A DNA stretch of 8,115 nucleotides from Candidatus Melainabacteria bacterium (GTDB lineage Bacteria; Cyanobacteriota; Vampirovibrionia; Obscuribacterales; Obscuribacteraceae). The stretch covers positions 1 through 8,115 of the forward strand of contig PSRH01000022.1 in the NCBI GenBank assembly GCA_003175915.1, written 5' to 3'. The translations under genes and the position numbers were made by a program. The notes under the pieces were generated by a model that saw nothing but the letters and a program-made list of their open reading frames with translations, had not been told where the DNA came from and ran no database searches. Every line of letters starts with the position of its first letter. The stretch's first letter is position 1. Positions 6,593 to 8,115 of this stretch are shown here, piece by piece.

Positions 6593-8115
6593 TTGTTTAA
6601 ACGACCGGAGAAGCAAAAAGAAAAGTCGCGGCTCGAACTGACCTGTTCGACCTGCGGAAAACCCATAGCCGGTAAAGCCAGAACAGATGTGACGCGTTAT
6701 CTCTTTGAAGAAAGTCGCTGTCAATGCGGTCAACCCAGATTGGTCGAGGCTGGCATCCCCTACCAGAAAACGGAGGTGAAAGCGCTGCCGTGCTCTGGTT
6801 CTGCCGAACCCCAGGCTGCCTCTCCTGAAGCTCAGACAGAGGAAAAATCAGGTTCGATACCAGGGTGGCAGTTAGCTATTCTAGCTAATCTTCCTGAACG
6901 GTATGAACCTATCTCGCTGCTTGGCGAAGGCGGTATGGGCACGATCTGGAAGGTGCGCGATAAAAATCTGAACAAAACCTTCGCTATCAAAATTCTCCGC
7001 TCGGGAGCGGCGAACAGGCGAGAGGCTCTGCAACGCTTCAGGCAAGAGGCTCAGGCAGCCTGTCAGCTTTCTCACGCCAACCTCGCTTCCGTTTACAACT
7101 ACGGCGTGGGCAAGCGTGGCGACCCTTACATCGTCATGGATTGCCTTGATGGTGACACTCTGTCCAAGATCATTGAGAAGGAAGGCTGTGTTGACGTCCC
7201 TCGCGCTCTCGATTTCTTTATCCAAATAGCCGAAGCTCTGGCCCATGCTCATGCCAAAGGCGTTATCCATCGCGACATCAAACCGACAAACATTATTGTC
7301 GAACGCAATCAGGAAGGCATAGAAATCGTCAAGATCGTTGACTTCGGGATGGCCAAGGTTACCCCAGTTGAAGGCGCTCAAAGCGCAGGACTGACGCTCA
7401 CCGGAGAAGTTTTCGGCACACCGTCATACATGTCACCCGAGCAATGCCTTGGAAAAAAGCTGGACGCCCGTTCAGATATTTTTGCCTTCGGCTGCGTCAT
7501 GTACGAAACCTTATCCGGCAAAAAACCATTTCCTGGCCACACTGCCATGCAAACCATGTTGAAACGCCTTCACAGCGTAGCCAAGCCGATTGGACAGGCA
7601 TCAACTGAGCAAATGATTCCCGACGATCTCGAATACATCGTCAGCCGCTGCCTGGAAGCGGACCCTGGCAATCGATATCAATCAATTCAAGCACTGGAAG
7701 GGGATCTTCAGCTTTTCAAGGAGGGTAAAAAGATTATCCGGAGCAAGAACGTTCCAGCGATCGATGTAGCAAACACGGGCTTGTCTTCTCCGATCGTCTC
7801 ACTTAGGCCATTCTCCAGAATCCGGACAAGCGCATTAGTGACAGCTTGCCTCTTATCCTCAACGCTTCTCATCGCCATGGCTCTGTTTACCAGGTGCCTC
7901 TGGCAAGCCTCTTCTTCTATATCAACTCCAACGGTGGAATCGTCGGTTCAAGATAAATCTCCGTTCAACGCCCCGATTCATTTTTACGGAACTGAACGTG
8001 GTCTGGCAAGACAACTTGATCAACTATCGGAAAACTATATAAAGTCAAGGCAATACGAAAAGGCTATGCCGATATTGCAGATCAGCGCCAAGTACTACAG
8101 CGAAGACGAAAACAA
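6593..8115 (+). CDS. Kinase B: paralogous membrane Ser/Thr protein kinase (3' partial)
   Basis: A second Hanks-type kinase runs off the window after 507 codons. It repeats kinase A's layout with the same numbering: Cys18, 21, 43, 45; GEGGMG 111-116; Lys133; HRDIKPTN 226-233; and Asp250, here in a standard DFG. In residues 201-256 I count 42 of 56 identical to kinase A. The activation loop has Thr268, Thr270 and Thr276 (GTPSYMSPE), the usual autophosphorylation sites. The linker to the membrane helix (about 412-432) is only about 30 residues, with no DSGPYK repeats. A TPR-like start (LSENYIKSRQYEKAMPIL, from 478) follows and is cut by the window edge. No ATG is available; the TTG at 6593 puts the first Cys at residue 18, exactly as in kinase A. 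It follows kinase A's stop by 42 bp with no terminator, so probably one operon. Confidence 0.9.
   Translation, partial: MFKRPEKQKEKSRLELTCSTCGKPIAGKARTDVTRYLFEESRCQCGQPRLVEAGIPYQKTEVKALPCSGSAEPQAASPEAQTEEKSGSIPGWQLAILANLPERYEPISLLGEGGMGTIWKVRDKNLNKTFAIKILRSGAANRREALQRFRQEAQAACQLSHANLASVYNYGVGKRGDPYIVMDCLDGDTLSKIIEKEGCVDVPRALDFFIQIAEALAHAHAKGVIHRDIKPTNIIVERNQEGIEIVKIVDFGMAKVTPVEGAQSAGLTLTGEVFGTPSYMSPEQCLGKKLDARSDIFAFGCVMYETLSGKKPFPGHTAMQTMLKRLHSVAKPIGQASTEQMIPDDLEYIVSRCLEADPGNRYQSIQALEGDLQLFKEGKKIIRSKNVPAIDVANTGLSSPIVSLRPFSRIRTSALVTACLLSSTLLIAMALFTRCLWQASSSISTPTVESSVQDKSPFNAPIHFYGTERGLARQLDQLSENYIKSRQYEKAMPILQISAKYYSEDEN

Noticed and set aside
6881..7381. Minus-strand open frame of 166 codons
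   Set aside because: It is antisense to the catalytic core of kinase B, where HRDIKPTN and DFG are plain on the plus strand. The length reflects the codon bias of the real gene.

Overview
The window reads as ordinary, gene-dense bacterial chromosome: a tRNA, six protein genes, short spacers, and no insertion sequence, integrase, phage gene or CRISPR array. Signs of the host are the tRNA without an encoded CCA end, TTG starts, a response regulator with no Shine-Dalgarno sequence, and two membrane Ser/Thr kinases with TPR-like outer regions next to a PEGA-domain protein. This suggests a bacterium rich in eukaryote-like kinases. A Vampirovibrionia/Obscuribacterales (non-photosynthetic Cyanobacteriota) genome is my best guess from general resemblance of the kinases, but Acidobacteriota, Planctomycetota or Myxococcota cannot be excluded.

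Layout. 1-74: tRNA-Pro(TGG), plus strand. 135-1358, minus: membrane acyltransferase of the acyltransferase-3/OafA family, TTG start. 1359-1686: a 328-bp divergent spacer with two small dyads. 1687-2364 and 2361-3740, plus: an OmpR-type response regulator and a TctE-like sensor histidine kinase, overlapping by ATGA and clearly one operon. 3759-4184, minus: a small single-pass PEGA-domain protein, converging on the histidine kinase. 4185-4435: a 251-bp divergent spacer with nested inverted repeats. 4436-6550, plus: a complete Ser/Thr kinase (kinase A). 6593 to beyond 8115, plus: a second Ser/Thr kinase (kinase B), cut by the window edge.

How the genes relate. Two signalling modules lie side by side. 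The first is a classic His-Asp two-component pair whose sensor domain resembles those of tricarboxylate-type sensors, but no transporter target is adjacent; the divergent acyltransferase is the nearest candidate target. The second is a tandem pair of paralogous Hanks-type kinases, each built as Cys4 ribbon - kinase - linker - one membrane helix - outer TPR-like region, with a PEGA protein divergently encoded from the same spacer. The two kinases align without net gaps for about 380 residues. They then differ sharply: kinase A has a long linker carrying repeated DSGP(Y/H)K motifs and an activation loop without the usual threonines, while kinase B has a short linker and a threonine-rich activation loop. 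This asymmetric pair is the most interesting part of the window.
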